DNA of 64,000 nucleotides from JBBROS01 sp963792675 (GTDB taxonomy: Bacteria > Pseudomonadota > Alphaproteobacteria > Acetobacterales > Acetobacteraceae): contig CAWBWT010000002.1 of NCBI GenBank assembly GCA_963792675.1, forward strand, positions 1,302,001-1,366,000, read 5' to 3'. Below, piece after piece: positions 26,716 to 36,225 of the stretch. A program made the translations under genes and the position numbers. Numbering within the stretch: position 1 is the first letter of the stretch; each line of letters opens with the position of its first letter. The notes under the pieces are model-generated. The model saw nothing but the letters and a program-made list of their open reading frames with translations, had not been told where the DNA came from and made no database searches.

Positions 26716-27618
26716 GTGAGCCTGCGCGTCCAGCATCGGACCCGCTACGAGTATGCCACTCGGGTCGAGCTGGCGGCGCACATGGTGCACCTGCGGCCGC
26801 GCGACCTGCCGTGGCAGCTCGTGACCGGCTTCGAGCTTCGCGCCAGCCCGGCGCCCGACCGGGTGAGCTGGGGGGTGGACCATTTCGGCAATTCGGTCGC
26901 TTGGCTGTTCCTGGACCGGGCGCACGACTCGCTCGAGATCCTGACCGAGAGCACGGTCGAGGTGTCGCCGCCGCCCAGCCAAGCCGGCTGGATCCGGCTT
27001 TCCGAAACACCGGCCTGGGAACGCGTCGCGATGCTGGCGCAGCGGCCGGACGCGGCGTGCGAGGTGGCGGAGTTCGCGTTCGGCAGCGCCATGGCGCCGG
27101 CCGACCCGGAGGCCCGGGCGTTCGCCGCGCCGAGCTTCCCGCCGGCTCGTCCGGTGCGGCTTGCGGTGCTGGACCTGATGGCCCGCATCGGACGCGAGTT
27201 CCGCTTCCAAGCCGGCGTGACGACCGTCTCGACGCCGGTCGCGCGGGTGCTGCAACTGCGCGCGGGCGTCTGCCAGGACTTCGCGCATCTGATGATCGCC
27301 GGGCTGCGCTCGCTCGGCCTGCCGGCCCGCTACGTGTCGGGTTATGTCCAGACCCGGCCGCCGCCCGGCCAGGAAAGACTGCGCGGCGCCGACCAGTCGC
27401 ATGCCTGGGTGAGCTGCTGGCTCGGCCCGGCGCATGGCTGGCTCGACCTCGACCCGACCAACAATCTCGAAGTCAGGGACGAGCACGTCTGGCTCGGCTG
27501 GGGCCGCGACTACGCCGACGTGAGCCCGGTCCGCGGCATGCTGCTGGGCGGCGGCCGGCATACGCTGAAGGTGAGCGTCGACATCGAGCCGGAGAATGCG
27601 GCGGTGCGCGCCGGATAG
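26716..27618 (+). CDS. Transglutaminase-like protein (second copy)
   Basis: Transglutaminase-fold protein of 300 aa related to, but different from, the copy at 23393. N-terminal beta domain 'LRVQHRTRYEYATRVELAAH'; catalytic Cys in 'RAGVCQDFAHLMIAGLRSLG', His in 'DQSHAWVSCWLGPAHGWLDL', Asp in 'DPTNN'. The C-terminal 'HVWLGWGRDYADVSPVRGML' is standard for the YebA-type group linked to alpha-E/ATP-grasp genes. GTG at 26716 is chosen as it places the conserved 'RVQHRT' at residue 4; no ATG is available nearby in frame. Confidence 0.9.
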   Translation: MSLRVQHRTRYEYATRVELAAHMVHLRPRDLPWQLVTGFELRASPAPDRVSWGVDHFGNSVAWLFLDRAHDSLEILTESTVEVSPPPSQAGWIRLSETPAWERVAMLAQRPDAACEVAEFAFGSAMAPADPEARAFAAPSFPPARPVRLAVLDLMARIGREFRFQAGVTTVSTPVARVLQLRAGVCQDFAHLMIAGLRSLGLPARYVSGYVQTRPPPGQERLRGADQSHAWVSCWLGPAHGWLDLDPTNNLEVRDEHVWLGWGRDYADVSPVRGMLLGGGRHTLKVSVDIEPENAAVRAG

Positions 27619-27706
27619 CCGCCGCCCCAGTCAAACGTGCTGCAGCGCGGAACTCTGCCCAGCCTTGCCCGTCACGGTCGGGTTAACAACGCCCTGTGAC
27701 CGACCG

Positions 27707-30700
27707 ATGCCGCTCGTCAAATACGCCCTGAAGTTCCGCATCAGCTTCTACGTGCTCGCCGTGCTGATCCTGTTGGCCGGGGCCGGGGCGGCGTTGGTGA
27801 TGCCCAAGGACGTGCTGCCGGAGGTCGATATCCCGGTCGCCACCGTGGTTTGGACCTACACCGGGCTGGACACGCCGGAGATGGAGCGGCGGGTCACCAC
27901 CTACACGGAGTTCGCGCTCAGCAACAACGTCAACGGCATCCGCAACATGGAAAGCACGACGCTGCAGGGCGTCACCATCACGCGGATCTACTTCCAGCCC
28001 AACGTCAGCATCGACCTCGCGCTGTCGCAGGTGACGGCGTCCACCAACTCGATCCGCGCGCAACTGCCGCCCGGCATCCAGCCGCCGGTGGTGATGCGCT
28101 TCTCGGCATCTGCGGTCCCGGTGATCCAGTTGGCGCTGAGTTCGACGCAGCAGAGCGAGCGGCAGTTGTACGACCTCGGCCAGTACCGGGTGCGGCAGTC
28201 GCTGACGACGGTGCCGGGTTCCACCCTGCCGGCGCCGTATGGCGGGGCGCCGCGGCAGATCATGGTCGACCTCGACCTGCATGCGCTCGACGCCTACGGG
28301 CTGACGCCGCAGGACGTGACCAATGCGATGACGGCGCAGAACCTCACCACCCCGTCGGGCCTCGCGAAGTTCGGCGCCACCCAGTACGACGTCCGGCTGA
28401 ACTCCAGCCCCGAGGCGATCGACACGCTCAACCAGGTGCCGGTCCGGGTCGTGAACGGGTCGCCGATCCTGGTGCGGGATGTCGCCTTCGTGCGCGACGG
28501 CAGCCCGCCGCAGCAGAACATCGTGCGCCAGGACGGGCATCGCGGCGTGCTGCTGACGGTGCTGAAGAATGGCCAGGCGTCCACCCTCTCGGTGGTGAAC
28601 GCGGTCAAGTCGCTGCTGCCGACGATCAAGGCGGCGGCGCCGAAGGACGTGACCATCACGCCGCTGTTCGACCAGTCGGTGTTCGTATCCGGCGCCATCG
28701 CCGACGTGCTGCGCGAAGGGGCGATCGCCGCCGGGCTGACCGGGCTGATGATCCTGCTGTTCCTGGGCTCGTGGCGGTCGACGCTGATCGTGCTGATCTC
28801 GATCCCGCTCTCGGTGCTGGCCTCGCTGGCCATCCTCGGGGCGCTCGGCGAGAGCATCAACATCATGACCCTGGGCGGCATGGCGCTCGCCGTCGGCATC
28901 CTGGTGGACGATGCGACGGTCGCGATCGAGAACACCTACCGGCTGCTGGAGGAAGGCCGCAAGTTCGAGGAAGCGGTGGTGGAGGGGGCGGCCGGCATCG
29001 CCACGCCGGCGCTGATCTCCACCTTGTCGATCTGCTGCGCTTTCGTGTCGGTGACTGTTCCTGTCCGACGCGCCGCGCTTCCTGTTCACGCCGCAGGCGC
29101 TGGCGGTCGTGTTCGCGATGCTCGCGTCCTACGTGCTGTCCCGCACGCTGGTGCCGATCCTGATCGACGTGCTGGTCCGGCCGGAGCGGGAGCGGAAGGA
29201 CGATGCGGGGCGCCAGCCCGGCTGGTTCGAGCGCGTTCACGACTGCTTCGACGACGGGTTCGAACGGTTCCGCACCGGCTATGTCGGCCTGCTGCATGCG
29301 ACGCTCGACCACCGCGTGCTGACCGGCGTCATTGCCGCGGCGGTCTTGGCGGGACCGGCCGGGCTCTATGTCTTCACCGGGACCGACTACTTCCCGCAAG
29401 TCGATGCCGGGCAGATGACGCTGCACGTGCGGGCGGCGCCCGGTTTGCGGATCGAGCAGGCGGAGAAGCTGTTCCAGCAGGTCGAGGACACGGTGCGCGA
29501 GATCGTGCCGGCGGACGAGATCGACACGATCCTCGACAATATCGGCCTGCCGGCGTCCAACTACAATTTCGCGTTCGGCAACGGCACCTTCGTGGCCTAC
29601 AATGACGGCCAGGTGCTGGTCGCTCTCAAGCCCAAGCATGGCTCCTCGATCGGCTACACGCGCCGGCTGCGGACGGTGCTGCGCGACCGCTTCCCGAACG
29701 CGATCTTCTACTTCGAGCCGGCCGACATCATCACCCAGATCCTCGATTTCGGAGTGCCGTCGCAGATCGACATCCAGGTCAGCGGCCGGCACGAGGCCAA
29801 GGACCGGGCCGTGGCGCGCGAGATCGAGCGCAAGCTGCGCTCCGTGCGCGGCGCGGTCGACGTGCACCTGCAGCAGATCACCGACGCGCCCGAGTTCTTC
29901 GTCAACGTCGACCGCAAGCGGGCTTCGGAACTCGGGCTCACCGAGCAGCAGATCGCCACCGACATGAACGTGTCGCTGAGCGGCAGCTTCCAGGTCAGCC
30001 CAAACTTCTGGTCCGACCCGCAAACCGGCATCCCCTACCAGATCTGGGTGCAAACGCCGGAGTACCGAAACAGCAGCATCGATGCGCTCGAGAACACCCC
30101 GTTGCTGGCGTCCGCCACCGCGACGCCCGCCGCGACGGGGCAGCCGCGGCCGCTGCAGCTGTTGTCCAACGTTGCGACGCTGACGCGCGGCAGCGAGCAG
30201 ACGGTCCGCAACCACGTCAACACCCAGCCGACGTTCGACGTCTACGCGGCGGCCCAGGACCGCGATCTCGGCGGCCTCGAGGCGGAGATCGACACCATCG
30301 TCGCCGACGCGCAGAAGCAGCTCGAGGCGCCCGACACGATCCATGTGCGCGGCCAGATCGAGAGCAAGAACCAGGCGTTCCAGCGGATCGGCATCGGCCT
30401 CGCCTGTGCGCTGGTGGCCGTCTACCTGCTGATGGCGGTCAACTTCCAGTCATGGGGCGATCCGCTGGTGGTGGCGCTGGCGCTGCCGATCGCGGTGGGC
30501 GGCGTGGTCGTCAGCCTGTTCATCACCCACACCACGATCTCGATCCCGTCCCTGATGGGCGCCATCATGAGCGTCGGCGTCGCGTCGGCGAACTCGATCC
30601 TGCTGGTGACCTTCGCCAAGGAGCACCGCGAGAACGAGGGTTCGTCGGCGCGCGACGCCATCATCGCCGCGGCGCGGACCCGGATGCGACCCGTGCTGAT

Positions 30701-30896
30701 GACCGCGGGCGCCATGTTCGTCGGCCTGATCCCGATGGCGATCGGCATCGGCGAGGGCAGCGAGCAGAACGCGGCGCTGGCCCGGGCGGTGCTGGGCGGC
30801 ATCAGTTTCGGCACCTGCTCCACCCTGTTGTTCGTGCCGTTCCTCTACACATTGCTGCGCAGCGGCAAGGTGACGAAGCTGGAGGACTACGCATGA
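27707..30896 (+). CDS. Efflux RND transporter permease, frame broken at 29054
   Basis: Inner-membrane RND pump, 1062 aa after repair. Begins 'MPLVKYALKFRISFYVLAVL' and contains 'MPKDVLPEVDIPVATVVWTY', 'LFLGSWRSTLIVLISIPLSV' and the proton-relay helix 'LAVGILVDDATVAIENTYR' with its Asp pair. At 29054 one extra A shifts the frame: 'CCAFVSV' should continue 'LFLSDAPRFLFTPQALAVVF', which is read in the next frame to the end. The second half has 'GDPLVVALALPIAVGGVVVS' and 'GVASANSILLVTFAKEH'. Its stop overlaps the start of the adaptor (ATGA). The order pump then adaptor is unusual, and no outer-membrane factor gene is nearby. Substrate unknown. Confidence 0.9.
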
Positions 30897-32329
30897 TCGA
30901 ACGTAAGCGATCCCTGGTGCCGGTGTCCGAGCAGCCGCTGACCCGCACCGACGACGCGGCTGGCCGTGACGGCCATACCGAACGCGACGCCGGGCCGGAG
31001 CGGCCGACCGAGCACGACGACGACGCGCCGCCACCGCCGCCGCGGCAGCGGGTCGCCGTGTTCGTGGCCATTCCCATCATCCTGCTGCTCGGCTTCGGCG
31101 CCTGGTCCCATTGGCGCACCCGCCAAGCCGCCGACACGGCGCAGCAGCAGCAGCGCGACTTCGTGCCCGAGGTGCGCACCGCCAAGGCCAAGCGTCTGAC
31201 CGACCCGGTCGAGCTGACCCAGCCCGGCCAAACGGTCGCGTTCGAGACCGCCAACCTATTCGCCCGCTCGACCGGCTACGTGGCCGAGCGCTTGGTCGAC
31301 ATCGGCAGCCGGGTCCGCAAGGGCGACCTGCTGATCCGCATCGCCGCACCCGACCTCGACCAGCAGCTGGTGCAGGCGCAGGCGCAGGTCGGCCAGAACG
31401 AGGCCGCGGTGCTGCAAGCCCAAGCCAACCTGCAGCAGGCGCAGGCGACGGTGAAGCTGGCCGACGTCACCAAGTCGCGCACGACGACGCTCGCCAACCA
31501 GGGTTGGGAAACCAGGCAGAACGCGGACAACTCGACCGCCAATGCCGCCACCGGTGCCGCCGGCGTCAGCAGCGCGCAAGCCGGCATTGCCGTGGCGCTG
31601 GCGAACCTGCGGGCGCAGCAGGCGACGGTGCAGCGGCTGCAGGAGCTGACCGGGTTCGAGCGGGTCACCGCCCCGTTCGACGGGGTCGTCACTGCGCGGA
31701 ACGTGGACCTCGGCAATTTGCTGACGGCCGATAACGGCAGCGGCACGCCGATGCTGAGCCTGTCGCGCGACGACGTGCTGCGGGTCGCCGTCTACGTGCC
31801 GCAAAGCGGCGCGGTGGACGTGAAGGCGGGCTTGCCGGCCAAGGTGATGATCCCGGAACTGCCGGGCCGGAGCTTCGATGCCCATGTCAGCCGTACCGCG
31901 CAAGCGCTGGACCCGACGTCGCGCTCGATGCTGACGGAGGTGGACATCGACAACAAGGACCACAGTTTGCGGGCCGGCCTTTACGCCAACGTGTCGATCT
32001 CGATCCCGCGCGAGAAGCCCGGCGTCGTGGTGCCCGACGAGGCGCTGGTGTTCAATGCCGACGGGCTGCAGGCCGTGTCGCTCGACGGCGAGGACCGGGC
32101 GCATTACCGCAAAATCGCGATCTACCGTGATTTCGGCACGACGGCGGAGCTGCGTGAGGGATTGGCGGGCGACGAGACGCTGGTGTTGTCGCCGCCGCCG
32201 AACCTTGCCGAGGGCGACAAGGTGAAGGTCGCGCCGCCGCCCGACGCGAACAAGCCCGGTTCGAACAAGCCCGGCGCGAACAAGCCCGGCGCGAACAAGA
32301 ATGGCGGCAACGGTCAGGAGAAGTCATGA
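30893..32329 (+). CDS. Efflux RND periplasmic adaptor (HlyD/MFP family)
   Basis: Membrane fusion protein of 478 aa partnering the RND pump. Acidic/proline-rich cytosolic leader (1-51), one membrane helix 'VAVFVAIPIILLLGFGAW', lipoyl halves 'STGYVAERLVDIGSRVRKGD' and 'FERVTAPFDGVVTARNVDLG', a coiled hairpin rich in Ala/Gln between them, and beta-barrel domain 'VVPDEALVFNADGLQAVSLD'. The extreme C-terminus is a low-complexity tail with repeated N-K-P-G-A units encoded by a 15-bp tandem repeat. ATGA overlaps exist at both ends, so the three genes around it are translationally coupled. Confidence 0.92.
   Translation: MIERKRSLVPVSEQPLTRTDDAAGRDGHTERDAGPERPTEHDDDAPPPPPRQRVAVFVAIPIILLLGFGAWSHWRTRQAADTAQQQQRDFVPEVRTAKAKRLTDPVELTQPGQTVAFETANLFARSTGYVAERLVDIGSRVRKGDLLIRIAAPDLDQQLVQAQAQVGQNEAAVLQAQANLQQAQATVKLADVTKSRTTTLANQGWETRQNADNSTANAATGAAGVSSAQAGIAVALANLRAQQATVQRLQELTGFERVTAPFDGVVTARNVDLGNLLTADNGSGTPMLSLSRDDVLRVAVYVPQSGAVDVKAGLPAKVMIPELPGRSFDAHVSRTAQALDPTSRSMLTEVDIDNKDHSLRAGLYANVSISIPREKPGVVVPDEALVFNADGLQAVSLDGEDRAHYRKIAIYRDFGTTAELREGLAGDETLVLSPPPNLAEGDKVKVAPPPDANKPGSNKPGANKPGANKNGGNGQEKS
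32248..32299 (+). repeat. 15-bp tandem repeat, 3.5 copies, in adaptor C-terminus
   Basis: Unit GAACAAGCCCGGCGC (first copy with TTC instead of CGC at its end) repeated at 32248, 32263 and 32278, with a partial fourth copy at 32293. It encodes N-K-P-G-A/S pentapeptides, so copy-number change keeps the frame. A spacer-like or wall-interacting tail is possible; function unknown. Confidence 0.85.
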
Positions 32330-33468
32330 GCACGATCTCGACCCGGGCGCACGGCGCCATCGATTACGGCGTGGCGACGCTGTTCGGCGGGCTGGCCGCG
32401 TCTCGCAGCCTGCCGCCGGCGGTGCGCGGCGTGCTCGGCGCGGCCGGCGCCTACCACACCGGCTATGCCTTGCTGACGGACTACGAAGCCGGCGTGCGGC
32501 CCCGCTTCAGCATGCGGCAGCATCTGTGGCTCGATGCGCTGGGCGGCCTGGCGCTGTGCGCCGCCGGGGTGGCGATGACCCGGCAGAAGCCGGGCGCGCG
32601 GGCGTTGCTGCTGGCCGCCGGGGTCGCCGAGCTGGCGGTCGTCGCCTATAGCCGCGGCGTTCCGAGCCGCGGCCCCGGCGACGGATCCGGGCTGCTCGGA
32701 CGCATGCTCGGCTTGGCCCAGATGCGGACCCATGCACAGGAGCTAGTCGGCTATCCGCCGCTCGACGTGCCCAAGCCGGTGGCGGACGGGGTGTGGATCG
32801 TGGACAGCGTCCTGTCCGGCCCGGTCGGCAAGGTGGTGGCGGCGCGGATGACGGTGATCCGGCTGCGCAACGGCGACCTGCTGCTGCATTCGCCGACCCG
32901 ATACAGCCCGGCGTTGCGCGCCGCCTTGGCCCGGCTTGGCCGCATCCGCCATTTGGTGGCCCCGAACCTGGCGCATTGGATGTTCCTGCAGGCCTGGCAG
33001 CGCGGCGTGCCGGGGGCCACCACCTGGGCCGCCCCCGGTGTCGCCGAACGCGGCGCGGTGCAGCGCAGCGGCGTGCGGCTCGACCGGCAGCTCGGCGGCA
33101 CCGCGCCCTCCGAATGGGGCGGCGGTCTGGAGCTCGTGCTGGTGCCCGGGGCTGCCGGCTTCCACGAGGCGGCGCTGTTCCACGAGCGCTCGCGCACCCT
33201 GGTGCTGACCGACCTCGTCATGAACCTCGAGGCGCAGAAGGTGCCGATGTTGCTGCGTCCGTTGCTGCAATGGTTCGGCAGCCTGGCGCCGGACGGCATG
33301 CCGCCGCCTTATCTGCGGGCGCTGGTCAACATCCGCGGCCCGGCCGTGGCGGACGCCGCCGCCCGCCTGGTGGCGCTGCGGCCGGACCGGGTGGTGTTCG
33401 CCCATGGACGCTGGTTCGACCGCGACGCCACCGAGCGCCTGCGCCGCTCGCTCCGCTGGGCGTTGTAG
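32326..33468 (+). CDS. Membrane protein with C-terminal DUF4336 domain
   Basis: 380-aa protein in two parts. Residues 1-115 hold several short hydrophobic segments ('DYGVATLFGGLAASRSLPPA', 'LGGLALCAAGVAMT', 'ALLLAAGVAELAVVAYSRG'). Residues 145-380 match DUF4336, a metallo-beta-lactamase-like fold without the classic HxHxDH: 'RLRNGDLLLHSPTRYSPALR', 'HLVAPNLAHWMFLQAWQRGV', 'TWAAPGVAER', 'LVLTDLVMNLEAQ'. Function unknown. The ATG overlaps the adaptor stop (ATGA), implying it is made together with the RND system. Confidence 0.78.
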   Translation: MSTISTRAHGAIDYGVATLFGGLAASRSLPPAVRGVLGAAGAYHTGYALLTDYEAGVRPRFSMRQHLWLDALGGLALCAAGVAMTRQKPGARALLLAAGVAELAVVAYSRGVPSRGPGDGSGLLGRMLGLAQMRTHAQELVGYPPLDVPKPVADGVWIVDSVLSGPVGKVVAARMTVIRLRNGDLLLHSPTRYSPALRAALARLGRIRHLVAPNLAHWMFLQAWQRGVPGATTWAAPGVAERGAVQRSGVRLDRQLGGTAPSEWGGGLELVLVPGAAGFHEAALFHERSRTLVLTDLVMNLEAQKVPMLLRPLLQWFGSLAPDGMPPPYLRALVNIRGPAVADAAARLVALRPDRVVFAHGRWFDRDATERLRRSLRWAL

Positions 33469-33524
33469 TCGGCCTGACGTCCGCCCACGGCGCGTCCCGG
33501 GCGGTAGGTGTGTTGCCGGCCGGC

Positions 33525-33576
33525 GCCATGCCGACCTACCGTCCGGGTCGGCCATGCCGACCTACCGTTCGGGTCG
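33525..33576. repeat. Direct tandem repeat, 26 bp x 2
   Basis: Two adjacent copies of a 26-bp unit starting GCCATGCCGACCTACCGT, differing at one base (C/T), lie in the 138-bp gap before the phosphotransferase gene. A reverse-complement echo (GGCGGTAGGT) occurs at 33500-33509, so part of the unit can also fold back. It may be a small intergenic repeat or a regulator site array. Confidence 0.7.
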
Positions 33577-33606
33577 GCTCAGCCCGGATTGGAAGGAACA
33601 CCGTTT

Positions 33607-34638
33607 GTGAGTGTCAGCGCCGCCAACGCCAACGCGCCCGACCTCAACCGCTTGGCCGGCTGGATGGCGTCGCACGTGCCGGACTTCCGCGGGACGCTGG
33701 CGGCGGCGCCGTTGGCGGGCGGGCAGTCGAACCCGACCTTCAAGCTGTCGGCCGCGTCGGGCGACTACGTGCTGCGCCGCAAGCCGCTGGGCACCCTGCT
33801 GCAAAGCGCTCACATGGTGGAACGCGAGTTCCGGGTGATGCAGGCCTTGGCGGGCACCGGCGTGCCGGTGCCGCAGGTGCATGCGCTGTGCGAGGACGAC
33901 ACGGTCATCGGCAGCGCGTTCTACGTCATGGAGTTCATCCCCGGCCGGGTGTTCATGGACCCGCGCCTGCCGGTCCTGTCGGCGTCGGAGCGGTCCGCGG
34001 TCTTCGACTCTATGAACGAGACCATCGCCCGCTTGCACCGGGTCGAGCCGGCCGCCATCGGCCTGTCCGAGTTCGGCCGCCCGGCCAACTACATGCAGCG
34101 GCAATTCGCCCGCTGGTCCAAGCAGTATCGGCTGTCCGAAACCGAGACGATCGCCGCCATGGACCAGCTTCTGGACTGGCTGCCGCCGCGGCTGCCGGAG
34201 CGGGGCGAGGTCCGGATCGTGCACGGCGACCTGAGGCTGGACAACATGATGATCCACCCGGTCGAGCCGCGGGTGGTCGCGGTGCTGGACTGGGAGCTGT
34301 CCACCTTGGGCGACCCGCTATCGGATTTCGCCAACAACGCCTCGGCCTGGTGGATCGAGCCGCACGTGTTCCGCGGCCTGGCCGGGGTGGACCTCGCCGC
34401 ACTCGGCATCCCGCCGGTGGCGGACTACGTGGCCTCCTACAACGCTCGCACCGAGCGCCGTCCGGACCCGGAATGGGGGGTGTACGTGGTGTTCAACCTG
34501 TTCCGTCTGGCCGCCATCGTGCAAGGCATCGCCAAACGCTCGCTCGACGGCACCGCCGCCGACCCGGACGCGGCGGCGCTGGGCCGCATGGCGCGGCCGA
34601 TCGCTGAAACCGGGTGGCGGCTGGCAAGGTCATTATAA
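33607..34638 (+). CDS. APH-family phosphotransferase (ACAD10/11 N-terminal-like)
   Basis: Aminoglycoside-phosphotransferase fold kinase of 343 aa resembling the kinase domain of acyl-CoA dehydrogenases ACAD10/11, which phosphorylate hydroxy-acyl-CoAs; so a metabolic kinase rather than antibiotic resistance. Motifs: 'LAGGQSNPTFKLSAASGDYV', 'LRRKPLGTLLQSAHMVEREF', Brenner-type 'VRIVHGDLRLDNMMIHP' (catalytic Asp, Asn) and metal-binding 'AVLDWELSTLGDPLSDFANN'. The GTG start at 33607 is preceded by GGAAGGA with 9-bp spacing. It ends nine bases before the stop of the convergent binding-protein gene. Confidence 0.88.
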   Translation: MSVSAANANAPDLNRLAGWMASHVPDFRGTLAAAPLAGGQSNPTFKLSAASGDYVLRRKPLGTLLQSAHMVEREFRVMQALAGTGVPVPQVHALCEDDTVIGSAFYVMEFIPGRVFMDPRLPVLSASERSAVFDSMNETIARLHRVEPAAIGLSEFGRPANYMQRQFARWSKQYRLSETETIAAMDQLLDWLPPRLPERGEVRIVHGDLRLDNMMIHPVEPRVVAVLDWELSTLGDPLSDFANNASAWWIEPHVFRGLAGVDLAALGIPPVADYVASYNARTERRPDPEWGVYVVFNLFRLAAIVQGIAKRSLDGTAADPDAAALGRMARPIAETGWRLARSL

Positions 34639-34647
34639 CCCTGCGAA

Positions 34648-36225
34648 TCAAGCTTTGCGGACGTTGTAGAACACCGGGAAGCTGTTCAGCAGCCCCGTGA
34701 GGCTGCGGCGATAGGCGAACGGCTGGTTGTAGGCGCCGAGCGGCACGTAGGGGACGTCCTGGAACGCCTGCAGCTGCAACTCCCTTGTGATGCGTTTCTG
34801 CTCGTCGGCCGAGGCGGCGTCGAGGAACTGGTTGCGCAGCGCCTCGAGCCGCGCCAATTCCGGCCAGCCGAACGTGCCGGCGCGGCCGATCCCGCGCGTG
34901 TACGACTGCGTCGCCGGCGTGACCGCGATGATGCCGGGGATGTTGTTGCACCACACGCTCCAGCCGCCCTTGTCCAGCCCCTCCTTGTTCGCCAGCCGCG
35001 GCGCCACCGAGCCCCAATCCGACGCCTGGTAGTCGAGGTTGACCCCCACCCGGCGGAACATGTCGGCAGCGATTTCGCTGAACGCGTTGAGCGACGGCAG
35101 GTCGGTCGGCACCACGAACACCACCCGCTCGCCCTTGTAGCCGGCCGCCTGCAGGTTGGCGCGCACCCGGTCGTAATTCGGCGCGCCGTCCATCGCCTCG
35201 AGCCCCGCCTCGGTCGAGAACGGGCCGCCCGGGACGAAGAACCCGCAGCGGTCGTTCCACAGGCTGCGGTCGTCGCCCATGACGGCGGTCATGTAGTCGG
35301 CCTGGCGGATGCCGGGGAAGAAGGCGCGGCGGATCGCCGGGTTGTCGAACGGCGGCTGCAGGTGGTTGAAGCGGATCATGCTCATGAAGCCGCCGTGCTC
35401 CTTGGGTTCGACGGCGAGGTTCGGGTCGCGCTTGAGCAGCGGCAGCAGGTCGGCGGTTGGCTGCTCCCACCAATCCACTTCGCCCCGCTGCAGGGCGGCG
35501 GCGGCGGTCGCGGCGTCGGGGATGACGTGCCACTCGACCCGGTCCACGAACACGCGCTTCGGCCCGGCCGCGAAGGACGGCGTGCCGTCCGGGCGCGGCA
35601 CGTAGCCGGTGAACTTCTCGTACGCCGACCCGCGAGCCGGCGACGCGCTCGCCGGCCAGGAACCGGAACGGGCCGCTGCCGACCATCTCGGTCACCTGCT
35701 GGCTGGCCGGCGTCCGCGCCAGCCGCTCCGGCATCACCGGGCAGTAGGAGGACGGTTTCGCCAGCGCCGCCGTCAGCAGCGGGAACGGCTTCTTCAGCCG
35801 GAATTGCAGCACCCGGTCGGACGGCGCCGACAGCTCGTCGGTGACGGCGCGGCACGTTCTGGCCGAACGGGTCGTTGCGGGCCCAGCGCTCGATGCTGGC
35901 GACCGCATCGCGCGCCAGCACCGGCGTGCCGTCGTGGAACATCATGCCCTCGCGCAACGTCATGCGTCCACGTGCGGCCGTCGTCCTCGACCACGTGGCC
36001 CTCGACCATCTGCGGCTGCGGCTGCAGGCTGTCGTCGAGGCCGTAAAGCTGGTCGAACACCAGGAAACCGTGATTGCGGGTGACGAGCGCGGTGTTGAAC
36101 ACCGGGTCGAGCAGCGCGAGGTCGGCCTGCGGCACGAAATGCACGGTCTTGGCGTTCTGCGCGGCGGCCAGGTTCGGCAGCGCAAGCGCGGCGGCGCCGC
36201 CCGCCAGCAGGTGACGGCGCTTCAT
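34648..36225 (-). pseudogene. ABC transporter substrate-binding protein, peptide/nickel type (SBP_bac_5); three frame breaks
   Basis: Periplasmic family 5 solute-binding protein, about 524 aa after repair. The N-terminus 'MKRRHLLAGGAAALALPNLA' is a Tat-like signal, then 'FVPQADLALLDPVFNTALVT', 'MVEGHVVEDDGRTW', 'MTLREGMMFHDGTPVLARDA', and C-terminal 'NQPFAYRRSLTGLLNSFPVF'. Frames change at about 35964, 35852 and 35626, each by one extra base with similarity continuing immediately in the new frame, so sequencing insertions are more likely than decay. It is third in a minus-strand operon; the ATG overlaps the amidase stop (ATGA). No permease or ATPase genes lie beside it. Substrates are probably short peptides or amides. 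Confidence 0.85.

Noticed and set aside
33607..34638. Aminoglycoside resistance gene
   Set aside because: The APH fold is present, but the sequence resembles the acyl-CoA-dehydrogenase-associated kinase group, and no resistance or mobile context is nearby.
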